Shown here: one piece after another, positions 1 to 6,315 of the stretch
Layout of the letters: each line of letters opens with the position of its first letter
Numbering within the stretch: the first letter of the stretch is position 1
Source: Lutibacter sp. UBA4458
GTDB lineage: Bacteria; Bacteroidota; Bacteroidia; Flavobacteriales; Flavobacteriaceae
Reading direction: 5' to 3'
NCBI GenBank assembly: GCA_002390165.1
Contig: DGOU01000125.1
Location: forward strand, 1-6,315
DNA length: 6,315 nucleotides
Position numbers and translations under genes: made by a program
Notes under the pieces: generated by a model
What the model saw: only the letters and a program-made list of their open reading frames with translations
Told to the model about the DNA's origin: nothing
Database searches by the model: none

Positions 1-53
1 TTTGAATGTTAATGTTCCATTTTATGAGTAATTTTTAGAAATAAATTTTTAAG

Positions 54-61
54 TATATTTA
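54..61 (+). promoter_or_regulatory. Possible -7 element for the lipoprotein gene
   Basis: TATATTTA matches five of the six fixed positions of the Bacteroidota -7 consensus TAnnTTTG and lies 24 bases before the ATG at 86. No convincing -33 TTG box stands at the usual distance. The region is so AT-rich that a chance match is quite possible. Confidence 0.22.
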
Positions 62-85
62 TATAATTAAATAACGACTACTATT

Positions 86-676
86 ATGAAAAAAATATTT
101 TTGATTTTATTGGCTTTTACATTTGTACAATGTAATTCTCAAAATAATGTTCTGAATAAAGAAGAACAAATAAACGCAGCATTACAAGCTGCTCCTAAAA
201 ATAAAAGAGCAGAAGCTACGGTTTTAGGATACACTAAAAATGGTGAAGTGGTGACTTTAAAAAAAGGAACAAACGAGCTTATTTGCTTATCAGATAACCC
301 TAAAAATAAAAGTTACAGTGTTGCTTGTTATCATAAAGATTTAGAGCCTTTTATGACAAGAGGAAGAGCATTGAAAGCAGCAGGGAAAAATAGAACGGAA
401 ATATTTGATATTAGAGAAAAAGAAGCAAAAAACGGAAAGTTAAAAATGCCAACGCATCCAAGTACACTATATATTTTATATGGAGGAAACGCCCATTATG
501 ATATAAACCTTAAAAAAATTGTGGATGCAAATTATAGATATGTAGTGTATATACCTTGGGCTACTTCAAAAAGTACTGGCTTGCCAACAAAGCCTCAGGT
601 AGAAGGAGGGCCATGGATTATGGATCCAGGAACTCATAAAGCTCATATAATGATTTCTCCTTCACCTATAAATTAA
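86..676 (+). CDS. Lipoprotein of unknown function
   Basis: A 196-residue protein I do not recognise. It begins with a lipoprotein signal peptide: Met-Lys-Lys, a hydrophobic stretch at about residues 4-13, and a lipobox F-V-Q-C with the acylated Cys at 16. Residues 17-20 (NSQN) lack the acidic cluster of Bacteroidota surface-export signals, so a periplasm-facing anchor is more likely than cell-surface display (inference). The mature part is soluble and Lys-rich, with no membrane segment. Visible landmarks are two Cys at 67 and 81, a central Lys/Arg-rich stretch at about 91-122, and a C-terminal block with PWIMDPGTHKAHIM at about 176-189 that includes two His (184, 188). This tail looks like a conserved core, possibly a ligand or metal site, but nothing in the sequence assigns an activity. 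It converges on phoU and shares its terminator, with no evidence of a phosphate role. The ATG is the only sensible start because the signal peptide begins there. No Shine-Dalgarno sequence is visible, as is usual in this phylum. Confidence 0.85.
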   Translation: MKKIFLILLAFTFVQCNSQNNVLNKEEQINAALQAAPKNKRAEATVLGYTKNGEVVTLKKGTNELICLSDNPKNKSYSVACYHKDLEPFMTRGRALKAAGKNRTEIFDIREKEAKNGKLKMPTHPSTLYILYGGNAHYDINLKKIVDANYRYVVYIPWATSKSTGLPTKPQVEGGPWIMDPGTHKAHIMISPSPIN

Positions 677-724
677 ATAATAATAAAAAGCCTGTTTAAC
701 AGGCTTTTTATTATTATTTAATTT
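670..724. terminator. Bidirectional terminator: perfect 25-bp inverted repeat
   Basis: Bases 670-694 pair without mismatch with 700-724 around the 5-base loop TTTAA. The GC-rich core is GCCTG/CAGGC, flanked by five A on the left and five T on the right, so either strand reads as a stem followed by a U-run. The outer stem is all A/T. It lies between the converging lipoprotein gene and phoU, and its arms contain the TAA of the former (674-676) and the TAA of the latter (714-716). Confidence 0.93.
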
Positions 725-1376
725 TTTTATGCATTATTATTTCAGCGTCTAAATAAAAAATTATTTTTTCGGCTATATTTTTAATAAGATCACCAACCCT
801 TTCTAGTTTATGAATTATTGAAAATAGAACTAGAGCGTCCTCAATTAGTTTAGGGTTTTTTGTTACTTCTTCCGCAATAATAGTATAAGAATTAGTATTT
901 ATTACATCAACTATTTTATCTTTTTTAAATACTTTTCGTGCTATTTTAGAATTTTTATTAACAAATCCTTCAGAAACAAATTGCGTCATTTCCATTACTG
1001 CTGAAAACATTTTTTCAATTTGTAAGATTTCCATTAATTTAGAATCTACAGGAGTATTTTTTATCGTTACATTTCTAGCAATGCTATATGCATGATCTCC
1101 AATTCTCTCTAAATCGGAATTTATATTTCGAATAGCCATTATAAACCTCAAATCACGAGCTACAGGTTTGTATAAAGCTAAATACTGCTCACATTCCTCT
1201 TCAATTTTAATGTCTAAAGCATTTACTCTATTTTCCTTATGCATAACTTCTTCTGCTAAATCTGTATCAAAAGTAGAAAAGGATTGATATGCATTAGTGA
1301 GCTGGTTTTCACAGAGGTTTAACATTTTTAATCCTGATTTTTTAAGGGCATCTTTATATTGAATTGATTTTTCCAT
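714..1376 (-). CDS. phoU: PhoU, phosphate transport and Pho signalling regulator
   Basis: A cytoplasmic 220-residue protein of the PhoU family, close to the usual 215-240. In known systems PhoU contacts the Pst transporter (PstB) and the PhoR sensor kinase, keeps the Pho regulon off when phosphate is plentiful, and restrains phosphate uptake. It shows the expected two helical-bundle repeats, each with a metal-binding E-R-x-G-D motif: LERIGDHAYSIA at about 89-100 and LERVGDLIKNIAE at about 191-203. The first repeat also carries the typical YKPVARDLRFIMAIRNINSD at about 69-88. It is the last gene of the pst run, starting 9 bp after the pstB stop, which is its usual place. No Shine-Dalgarno sequence precedes the ATG, and the short gap suggests expression by read-through from pstB. 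Its final codons and stop lie inside the terminator stem. No phoR/phoB pair is in the window, so its signalling partner is not visible here. Confidence 0.95.
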   Translation of the reverse strand: MEKSIQYKDALKKSGLKMLNLCENQLTNAYQSFSTFDTDLAEEVMHKENRVNALDIKIEEECEQYLALYKPVARDLRFIMAIRNINSDLERIGDHAYSIARNVTIKNTPVDSKLMEILQIEKMFSAVMEMTQFVSEGFVNKNSKIARKVFKKDKIVDVINTNSYTIIAEEVTKNPKLIEDALVLFSIIHKLERVGDLIKNIAEKIIFYLDAEIIMHKKIK

Positions 1377-1385
1377 AATTAAATA

Positions 1386-2201
1386 TTATCCAAATTTACC
1401 TGAGATATAATTCTCTGTTTGTTTTTTTTCTGGTTTTGTAAATATAAGTTCTGTTTTGTTGTACTCTACTAAATTACCCATATAAAAAAATGCAGTATAA
1501 TCGCTAATTCTACTAGCTTGCTGCATGTTATGTGTAACAATTATAATGGTGTATTTCTCTTTTAATTTAAAAATTAAATCTTCAATTGAAGCTGTAGAAA
1601 TTGGATCTAATGCAGAAGTTGGTTCATCCATTAAAATTACTGAAGGTTGTACCGCTAAAGTTCTGGCAATACATAATCGTTGTTGTTGACCACCAGATAA
1701 AGCCAAAGCCGATTTTTTTAAATCATTTTTTACTTCCTCCCAAAGCGCAACTTGTTTCAACGAATTTTCTACACGCTCTGCAATTATTTTTTTGTCTTTT
1801 ATTCCTTGAATTCGTAAACCATAAGCTACATTTTCAAATATAGATTTTGGAAACGGATTTGGTTTTTGAAAAACCATACCTACTTTTTTTCTTAATTCTT
1901 CAATATTTGTCTTTTTCCCATAAATATTTTTTCCATCAATTTTTATTTTTCCATCAAAATGAAAACTTTCAATATAATCATTCATTCGATTAAACAAACG
2001 TAGAAAAGTAGATTTTCCACAGCCAGACGGGCCAATAAATGCCGTTACAGTATTTGGGTTTATTTTCATAGAAACTTCTTTAATGGCATGAAAAGCTCCA
2101 TACCAAATATCCATTTCTTTAATGCTAATTTTTGAGGCGTTATCCAAAATATTCTCTTGAGGAATTTTTTCTATTTTTCTATTTTTTGTTGTTGTAGTCA
2201 T
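1386..2201 (-). CDS. pstB: PstB, phosphate ABC transporter ATP-binding protein
   Basis: The ATPase that powers phosphate import through PstC/PstA at the inner membrane. Numbered from the chosen Met at 2201 (271 residues), all ABC motifs are present: Walker [10 protein letters not shown] at 57-65, Q-loop in [19 protein letters not shown] (Gln 112), signature LSGGQQQR at 168-175, Walker B VILMDEP at 188-194, D-loop SALD at 196-199, and switch His at 224. The C-terminal ending [10 protein letters not shown] is typical of PstB. The frame also allows an ATG at 2228, adding nine residues and overlapping pstA by 25 bp. I prefer 2201 because an AGGAAA lies six bases before it and it starts just after the pstA stop. 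Either way, about 25-35 mostly polar residues precede the ABC core, somewhat more than in E. coli PstB. The function is sure; the start is less so. Confidence 0.95.
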   Translation of the reverse strand: MTTTTKNRKIEKIPQENILDNASKISIKEMDIWYGAFHAIKEVSMKINPNTVTAFIGPSGCGKSTFLRLFNRMNDYIESFHFDGKIKIDGKNIYGKKTNIEELRKKVGMVFQKPNPFPKSIFENVAYGLRIQGIKDKKIIAERVENSLKQVALWEEVKNDLKKSALALSGGQQQRLCIARTLAVQPSVILMDEPTSALDPISTASIEDLIFKLKEKYTIIIVTHNMQQASRISDYTAFFYMGNLVEYNKTELIFTKPEKKQTENYISGKFG

Positions 2202-2203
2202 TT

Positions 2204-3061
2204 TTAGTTTCCTAATTTTTTTTGCCATTTGTTTCTAAAATAAACGGCAACTCCATTCATAACAAATGTTAAAATTAATAATATTATTATTGCTCCTGAA
2301 GCTGCAATTGCAAATCCTGCTTTAGGACGAGTTGTCCAAGTAAATATTTGCATTGGTAAAACAGAAAAAGTGTCAAAAACGGAATGAGGTACAAATGGTA
2401 CATATGCCATTGCACCAACTACAATTAACGGAGCAGTTTCTCCAATTGCTCTAGACATAGCTAATATAATTCCTGTTAATATTCCACCAAATGAAGATGG
2501 TAATACCACTTTTTGAATAGTTTGCCATTTAGTTGCTCCCAATGCAAATGAAGCCTCCTTTAAAGAGCTGGGTACCGCTTTTATTGCTTCGCGAGTTGCA
2601 ACAATTATTATTGGTAAAATCAATAAAGAAAGTGTTAGAGCTCCGGATAAAATACTTCCTCCAAAATTAAAAAATCGGACGAATATGCCTAAACCTAATA
2701 ACCCATATATTATGGATGGTACTCCTGCTAAATTTGCAATATTAATTTCTAATAAAGTAGTTAACTTTGTTTTTTTTGCATATTCTTCTAAATAAATTCC
2801 CGCACCAATTCCAATAGGAATGGAAATTATAATAGTTAACATCATTAAATCTAAAGTTCCTAAAATTGCCGTATAAATTCCTGCTTTTTCTGGTTTTCTT
2901 GATGGAAGACTGGTTAGAAAATCCCAGTTAATTCTGCTTGAACCCGCAGCAATTATTTTATATAATAATATGGCCAATATTAATATACCTAAGTATGTAA
3001 ATAATATGCCAATTGTTTTAAAAGCGTTATCTATTAATTTGTTTTTTTGCAAGTTATTCAT
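2204..3061 (-). CDS. pstA: PstA, phosphate ABC transporter permease
   Basis: One of the two inner-membrane subunits that form the phosphate channel with PstC. The 285-residue length fits the family. Hydrophobic segments fall at about residues 13-38, 64-91, 108-130, 136-156, 192-220 and 250-275, consistent with six helices. The cytoplasmic EAA loop that docks on PstB is clear at about 169-188 ([20 protein letters not shown]). It is followed by [10 protein letters not shown] at about 203-212, whose ETAPL form marks PstA rather than PstC. The ATG overlaps the end of pstC by eight bases (ATGAATAA), a usual arrangement for translational coupling that keeps the two permeases in step. The stop lies two bases before the preferred pstB start. 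Confidence 0.96.
   Translation of the reverse strand: MNNLQKNKLIDNAFKTIGILFTYLGILILAILLYKIIAAGSSRINWDFLTSLPSRKPEKAGIYTAILGTLDLMMLTIIISIPIGIGAGIYLEEYAKKTKLTTLLEINIANLAGVPSIIYGLLGLGIFVRFFNFGGSILSGALTLSLLILPIIIVATREAIKAVPSSLKEASFALGATKWQTIQKVVLPSSFGGILTGIILAMSRAIGETAPLIVVGAMAYVPFVPHSVFDTFSVLPMQIFTWTTRPKAGFAIAASGAIIILLILTFVMNGVAVYFRNKWQKKLGN
2208..2213 (-). promoter_or_regulatory. Shine-Dalgarno-like site for pstB
   Basis: On the - strand AGGAAA ends six bases before the ATG at 2201, inside the last codons of pstA. It favours this start over the ATG at 2228 and suggests translation coupled to termination of pstA. Shine-Dalgarno sites are generally weak in Bacteroidota, so the support is moderate. 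Confidence 0.5.
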
Positions 3062-3929
3062 ATTTCTCTTGGTATTTTTTCTTAATATAAAAACTAAAGC
3101 TATTTAATATAAATGTAAATACGAATAAAGTTAGCCCAGCCGCAAATATGGTACGGTATTCAATGGAGCCTTGAGGAGCATCTCCCATACTTACTTGAAC
3201 TATATATGAAGTAATGGTTTGAATAGGAACTGTTGGATTAAAAGTAAAGGTTGCTTGTTGCCCAGCTGCAATTGCAACAATCATGGTTTCTCCAATAGCT
3301 CTTGAAATAGCTAAAATTACAGATACCGTAATTCCAGAAGAAGCTGCCGGAACCATAACTTTAAAAGCAGTTTGAAATTTAGTAGCTCCCATTCCAAAGG
3401 AAGCTTCTTTTAAAGATTTTGGAACTGCAGATAAAGCGTCTTCACTTAATGAGGAAACAAACGGAATAATCATTATTCCCATAACTATACCAGCAGAAAG
3501 AGAGTTAAAGGTTTCTAAATTTGGGTAAATAGATTGTAGAAAAGGCGTTACAATAGATAAAGCGAAAAAACCATACACCACTGTTGGCACTGCGGCTAAT
3601 ATTTCTAAAAAAGGTTTTAAAGTTTTTTTAAATTCTTTTGATGCATACATATTTAAGTATATAGCAATGGTTAACCCAATTGGTAAGGCAACTGAAATTG
3701 CAATAACCGAGGTTAAAACAGTCCCAGAAACTAAAGCTAAAATTCCAAAATGTTTTTCGCTATACAATGGTGTCCATTGTGTATCTGTAAAAAAATCTAT
3801 TATGGATACTGACCTAAAAAAAGTAATGCTTTCAAATAAAAGTACCGCAATAATACCCACCGTAGTTAGAATGGTAATAGATGCAAAAAATTGTAAAATT
3901 AATTCAATTATTTTCTCCTTTAATTTCAT
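3054..3929 (-). CDS. pstC: PstC, phosphate ABC transporter permease
   Basis: The partner of PstA in the inner-membrane channel, 291 residues. Hydrophobic segments at about 14-36, 62-94, 107-133, 143-161, 197-222 and 258-282 fit six helices. A periplasmic stretch between the first two carries FFTDTQWTPLY (about 46-56), typical of PstC. The EAA loop is at about 175-194 (EASFGMGATKFQTAFKVMVP), then SRAIGETMIVAIAAG at about 209-223, the PstC form of the motif seen in PstA. It is the first gene of the pstCAB-phoU run and begins 115 bp after pstS, across a hairpin. No Shine-Dalgarno sequence or clear promoter box was found just before its ATG, so read-through from pstS is a likely source of its mRNA, with a separate weak promoter as the alternative. 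Confidence 0.96.
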   Translation of the reverse strand: MKLKEKIIELILQFFASITILTTVGIIAVLLFESITFFRSVSIIDFFTDTQWTPLYSEKHFGILALVSGTVLTSVIAISVALPIGLTIAIYLNMYASKEFKKTLKPFLEILAAVPTVVYGFFALSIVTPFLQSIYPNLETFNSLSAGIVMGIMIIPFVSSLSEDALSAVPKSLKEASFGMGATKFQTAFKVMVPAASSGITVSVILAISRAIGETMIVAIAAGQQATFTFNPTVPIQTITSYIVQVSMGDAPQGSIEYRTIFAAGLTLFVFTFILNSFSFYIKKKYQEKYE

Positions 3930-3987
3930 TTAGTAATAATTAAAATAAGAATTATAGATAATAACTAACGCATTTTTAATAACCCCC

Positions 3988-4026
3988 AAAACACCTATAA
4001 AAAAATGTCATTTTTATAGGTGTTTT
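3988..4026 (-). terminator. Hairpin between pstS and pstC: terminator or attenuator
   Basis: Bases 3988-4003 pair with 4011-4026 as a 16-bp perfect stem with a 7-base loop; the core is ACACCTATA/TATAGGTGT. Read on the - strand, the stem's own last four bases are T, but they are followed at once by five G (3983-3987) rather than a continued U-run. That should make termination partial. It lies 18 bp after the pstS stop and 58 bp before the pstC start, where partial termination would give more pstS than pstCAB-phoU message, as is common for binding-protein transporters. The size of any effect is inference. Confidence 0.65.
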
Positions 4027-4044
4027 TAAGAGTTTTACTTTTTA

Positions 4045-4989
4045 CTATTTTTTAACAAGTGCACTTTTAAATGCTGCTTTTTGAGTATTATATCCACTTG
4101 CTGGCATTGGCACATATCCAACTTCTTTTGATAAAGCCGGAGCATTATTTAAATAGAATTCTACAAATTTTTGAACTTCTATTCTTTGTGCAGCTTTTTT
4201 ACTAACAAAAATAAATAGCGATCTTGATAATGGAGCGTAGGTATTATTTGCAACAGATTCAATACTTGGAGCAACAAAACCGTTTCCGTTATCAATACTT
4301 AAAGCGTTTAATTTATCTTTATTTTCTTCATAATAGGACAAACCAAAATAACCTAAGGCATTTTTATCGTTTTCAATTCCTTGTACAGCCACATTATAAT
4401 CAGAAACAGCATTATAATCCGTACGGCTAGCTCCTGATTCTCCCATTATTTCTTCCGTGAAAAAGTCATAAGTTCCATGAGAAGTATTTGGTCCATAAAG
4501 GTGAATTTCTTCATTTGGCCAATCTTCTCTTAATTGGTTCCATTTAGTAATTTTACTGTTTGGTTCCCATAACTTTTTAAGTTCTGCAGTGGTCATATCT
4601 TTAGCCCAAGTATTGTTTTTATTTACCACAACCGTAATACCATCTAAAGCAACTGTTAAACGAACATAATCAACGCCATTTTCTTTACAAAGTGCAATTT
4701 CTTTATCTTTAATATTTCTAGAAGCATCGCTAATATCAATAGTTCCAATAGCAAATTTTTTGAAACCTCCGCCAGTGCCACTTTCTCCAACAGTAACTTT
4801 TACTTTAGGAGCTACTTTTAAAAATTCTTCTGCTACAGCTTCAGAAACAGGAAATACCGTTCCAGAACCATCTATTTTAATAGAACCTGAAATAATTGTT
4901 TTATTAGTAGAATTTTTGTTTTCATTTTTTTTGTTTCCACAAGCAGTTGCTATTAAAGCAAGCATAAATAATAATGTTATTTTTTTCAT
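4045..4989 (-). CDS. pstS: PstS, phosphate-binding lipoprotein
   Basis: The substrate-binding protein of the Pst importer, 314 residues. The N-terminus is a lipoprotein signal peptide with lipobox A-T-A-C and acylated Cys at 17, so it is membrane-anchored rather than free in the periplasm. A Lys/Asn-rich linker (about 18-32) leads to the binding fold. Phosphate-contact loops are visible: DGSGTVFP at about 40-47, ESGTGGGF at about 69-76, DISDASR at about 85-91, and GPNTSHGTYDFF at about 166-177. A late conserved piece GYFGLSYY is at about 213-220. The length and motif set match the PstS family as seen in Bacteroidota and cyanobacteria, which differs somewhat from E. coli PstS. It is separated from the upstream porin by a terminator, so it should have its own promoter. 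It is the first gene of the transporter unit. Confidence 0.96.
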   Translation of the reverse strand: MKKITLLFMLALIATACGNKKNENKNSTNKTIISGSIKIDGSGTVFPVSEAVAEEFLKVAPKVKVTVGESGTGGGFKKFAIGTIDISDASRNIKDKEIALCKENGVDYVRLTVALDGITVVVNKNNTWAKDMTTAELKKLWEPNSKITKWNQLREDWPNEEIHLYGPNTSHGTYDFFTEEIMGESGASRTDYNAVSDYNVAVQGIENDKNALGYFGLSYYEENKDKLNALSIDNGNGFVAPSIESVANNTYAPLSRSLFIFVSKKAAQRIEVQKFVEFYLNNAPALSKEVGYVPMPASGYNTQKAAFKSALVKK

Positions 4990-5015
4990 TTTTTAATTGT
5001 CTTAATTTTATGTTA

Positions 5016-5049
5016 CAAATAAACACTTTTAGTATTAATAGAATGTTAA
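5016..5049 (-). promoter_or_regulatory. pstS: Candidate pstS promoter with Pho-box-like repeats
   Basis: On the - strand TTTATTTG (5023 to 5016) matches five of six fixed bases of the Bacteroidota -7 consensus TAnnTTTG and lies 26 bases before the pstS ATG. Ten bases upstream of it, TTAACA (5049-5044) and TTAATA (5038-5033) are spaced exactly 11 bp apart. That spacing resembles tandem repeats bound by PhoB/PhoP regulators (the Bacillus PhoP repeat is close to TTAACA), and their place over the -33 region suits an activator. No -33 TTG is seen. The region is about 80 percent A/T, so chance similarity is a real alternative. Confidence 0.35.
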
Positions 5050-5105
5050 GCTAAAATGAATAAAGGGTTATTAATCTATAAGTTTAACTCTTAAATAGAA
5101 AATAA

Positions 5106-5140
5106 AAAAAGGAGATATTCATTATGAATATCTCCTTTTT
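5106..5140 (-). terminator. Terminator after the porin gene
   Basis: Bases 5106-5121 pair with 5125-5140 as a perfect 16-bp stem with the 3-base loop TTA. GGAGATATTCA pairs with its complement, flanked by A and T runs. Read on the - strand it ends in a run of seven T (5110 to 5104), a classical intrinsic terminator. It lies 18 bp after the porin stop, so the porin gene should be a transcription unit separate from pstS. The + strand reading also ends in five T, but no + strand gene ends here. Confidence 0.88.
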
Positions 5141-5158
5141 ATATATGGGATATTTTAT

Positions 5159-6315
5159 CTAAAAATCTATTTGAAATCTAATTTGAAATACATTTAAATT
5201 TCCAGTATTTTTAATGTTTGCCCAAACATTATTAAACATAACTCTTGTTACAGGATTTAAATACCAATTTAAACCTAAAGTTACATCTGATTGCTCGCCA
5301 CCTTGAATGTTGGAATCGTTTAAATTCGAATTTGAAAATCGTAAAGCAAGTTCCCAAGCACCTAATCCATTATTTTCTCCTCCATAATTGTTTTTAGGAT
5401 GTACTCTACCTAATCCAGCATAAGAACTTTTATATTTTTTATGTTCACCAGTTAAAAAATAACTGATTTGACCATAATAACTAGAAAAGGTATAATTTTT
5501 TGATGCTGATATATTTTTGGTTTTAACCTTTGAAGTTAAGTATTCGCCTTGTAAAGATAAAGGTCCAGCCATAAAAACCGTTTCAAAATTTAAAAGATCT
5601 ACACTTTCAACATCATTAATTGTTCCGGTGGAGATATATTTTACACTACTTAAATGAGCTTCTGGTTTTGAAGCTATTTTAAATTCATTAGAATCAGGAT
5701 TTCTATAACTATATCCAACCCCTAAATGCAATAGTTGGTTTTTTTCTTTATTATGAATTGCTAAAGTGGTTGCTCTCATGGTTAACGCATAGCCATTATT
5801 AGCAGCTTTATCAGTAGAACTATTCGATTGATTTCTGAAATAACCGGCTTGTAATGAAAGTTTTTTATCAAAAAAATCATTAAAAGCAATAATACCATTA
5901 TTACGTTCTTGCATAAAATCAACAGGAAATGGTCGTTCCATAAAAGTAAAATATTTACTACTGCTTAACGCATCAAAATGAAAGGGTTCTTTTACATGCC
6001 CAACTCTTATAGTGCCAAAAACAGGAATTTTTTTAATTCCTATATAAGCATCTTTTAAATCCACATTACCACTAGCGAAATCAATTTGTAATTTAAAATC
6101 TATATTTTTATAAAGAGTTCCAGAAGTAAAAAAACGAGCACGTCTAAATTCTGTTCCGCTTTTAGTTTCTAATTCTCCAAAAGTACTTTCTAAATCAGAA
6201 TTTTGAGAAAAGAATGCGTGATCAGCCATAATTCTTCCTCCAAATTTTAATTTAAAATTTTTATCTGCACTTTCAAGTTTAAATCCGTTATTCCATTTAA
6301 ATGAAAATGGACTTT
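5159..6315 (-). CDS. OprP/OprO-family outer-membrane porin, start beyond window
   Basis: A beta-barrel porin of the phosphate-selective porin O/P family; 384 codons are visible and the gene runs off the right edge. An internal ATG at 6229 looks like a start, but the frame stays open to the edge and encodes family-typical sequence just before it: WNNGFKLESADKNFKLKFGG, then RIMADHAFF across that Met. What is missing is probably the signal peptide and the short region after it. Other marks are GHVKEPFHFD (codons near 6001-5972), strongly like the family's G-x-x-K-x-PF segment, a following MERPFP, alternating polar/aromatic strands throughout, and a C-terminal Phe (RFQIDF) as needed for barrel assembly. 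Its position next to pstS suggests it passes phosphate through the outer membrane, but family members differ in substrate (pyrophosphate and other anions), so phosphate is inferred from context. It ends in its own terminator and is likely co-regulated rather than co-transcribed with pstS. Confidence 0.92.
   Translation of the reverse strand, partial: SPFSFKWNNGFKLESADKNFKLKFGGRIMADHAFFSQNSDLESTFGELETKSGTEFRRARFFTSGTLYKNIDFKLQIDFASGNVDLKDAYIGIKKIPVFGTIRVGHVKEPFHFDALSSSKYFTFMERPFPVDFMQERNNGIIAFNDFFDKKLSLQAGYFRNQSNSSTDKAANNGYALTMRATTLAIHNKEKNQLLHLGVGYSYRNPDSNEFKIASKPEAHLSSVKYISTGTINDVESVDLLNFETVFMAGPLSLQGEYLTSKVKTKNISASKNYTFSSYYGQISYFLTGEHKKYKSSYAGLGRVHPKNNYGGENNGLGAWELALRFSNSNLNDSNIQGGEQSDVTLGLNWYLNPVTRVMFNNVWANIKNTGNLNVFQIRFQIDF

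Noticed and set aside
1601..1843. An 80-codon open frame on the + strand
   Set aside because: It lies wholly antisense to the ABC signature and Walker B region of pstB and its translation has no recognisable features; it is a shadow of a strongly conserved gene.
3915..3920. A consensus AAGGAG on the - strand just inside pstC
   Set aside because: The next in-frame Met is about residue 94, after the first membrane segments, so it cannot mark the true start; it simply encodes Lys-Glu in the N-terminus.
3667..3933. An 88-codon open frame on the + strand
   Set aside because: It is antisense to the N-terminal membrane segments of pstC, with no signal, motif or ribosome-binding site of its own.
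3930..3985. A separate promoter for pstC in the pstS-pstC gap
   Set aside because: There are TA-rich stretches but no TAnnTTTG box or paired TTG at proper spacing, so I could not support a promoter call.
4224..4430. A 68-codon open frame on the + strand rich in Tyr, Gln and Arg
   Set aside because: Its unusual composition is what the complement of pstS codons gives; pstS is unmistakable here.
4760..4996. A 78-codon open frame on the + strand ending in a hydrophobic stretch
   Set aside because: It is antisense to the pstS signal peptide and first binding loops; the hydrophobic end mirrors the Lys-rich linker and signal codons.
6242..6260. A palindrome-like run of A and T blocks
   Set aside because: It lies inside porin codons for Phe, Lys, Leu and Asn and contains no G/C; it is a by-product of composition, not a site.
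1..6315. A new multi-gene system, mobile element or defence locus
   Set aside because: Five genes are canonical pst/phoU members, one is a known porin family, and only one gene is unassigned. There are no transposase, integrase, terminal repeats, CRISPR repeats or tRNA-like sequences, and composition is even throughout.

Overview
The window looks like a piece of chromosome from an AT-rich Bacteroidota, most likely a Flavobacteriaceae-type bacterium. This rests on the very low GC content, lipoprotein signal peptides ending in Q-C-N or T-A-C, the general lack of Shine-Dalgarno sequences, and the style of the OprP/OprO-like porin. No taxonomic search was possible, so the assignment is inference.

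Layout. A short gene for an unrecognised lipoprotein (86-676) lies on the + strand. Everything else is on the - strand and forms a complete high-affinity phosphate uptake locus. In transcription order (right to left) it holds an outer-membrane porin cut by the right window edge (5159-6315), a terminator, the phosphate-binding lipoprotein pstS (4045-4989), a hairpin in the pstS-pstC gap, and then the tightly packed run pstC, pstA, pstB, phoU. pstC and pstA overlap by 8 bp, pstA and pstB by 25 bp or not at all depending on the pstB start, and pstB and phoU are 9 bp apart. phoU converges on the lipoprotein gene, and a perfect 25-bp inverted repeat between them serves as a bidirectional terminator and includes both stop codons.

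How the genes work together. The porin would let phosphate cross the outer membrane and lipid-anchored PstS would capture it in the periplasm. The PstC/PstA channel, driven by the PstB ATPase, would import it, and PhoU would link transporter state to Pho signalling. No phoR/phoB-type two-component genes are in the window. The two larger intergenic regions hold the likely control points: a pstS promoter with TTAACA-like repeats spaced 11 bp apart, and a hairpin after pstS that may lower pstCAB-phoU expression relative to pstS.

I found no mobile element, CRISPR array, tRNA or rRNA, and no clear sign of a new multi-gene system. The least explained item is the lipoprotein at 86-676. No gene-free stretch exceeds 300 bases.
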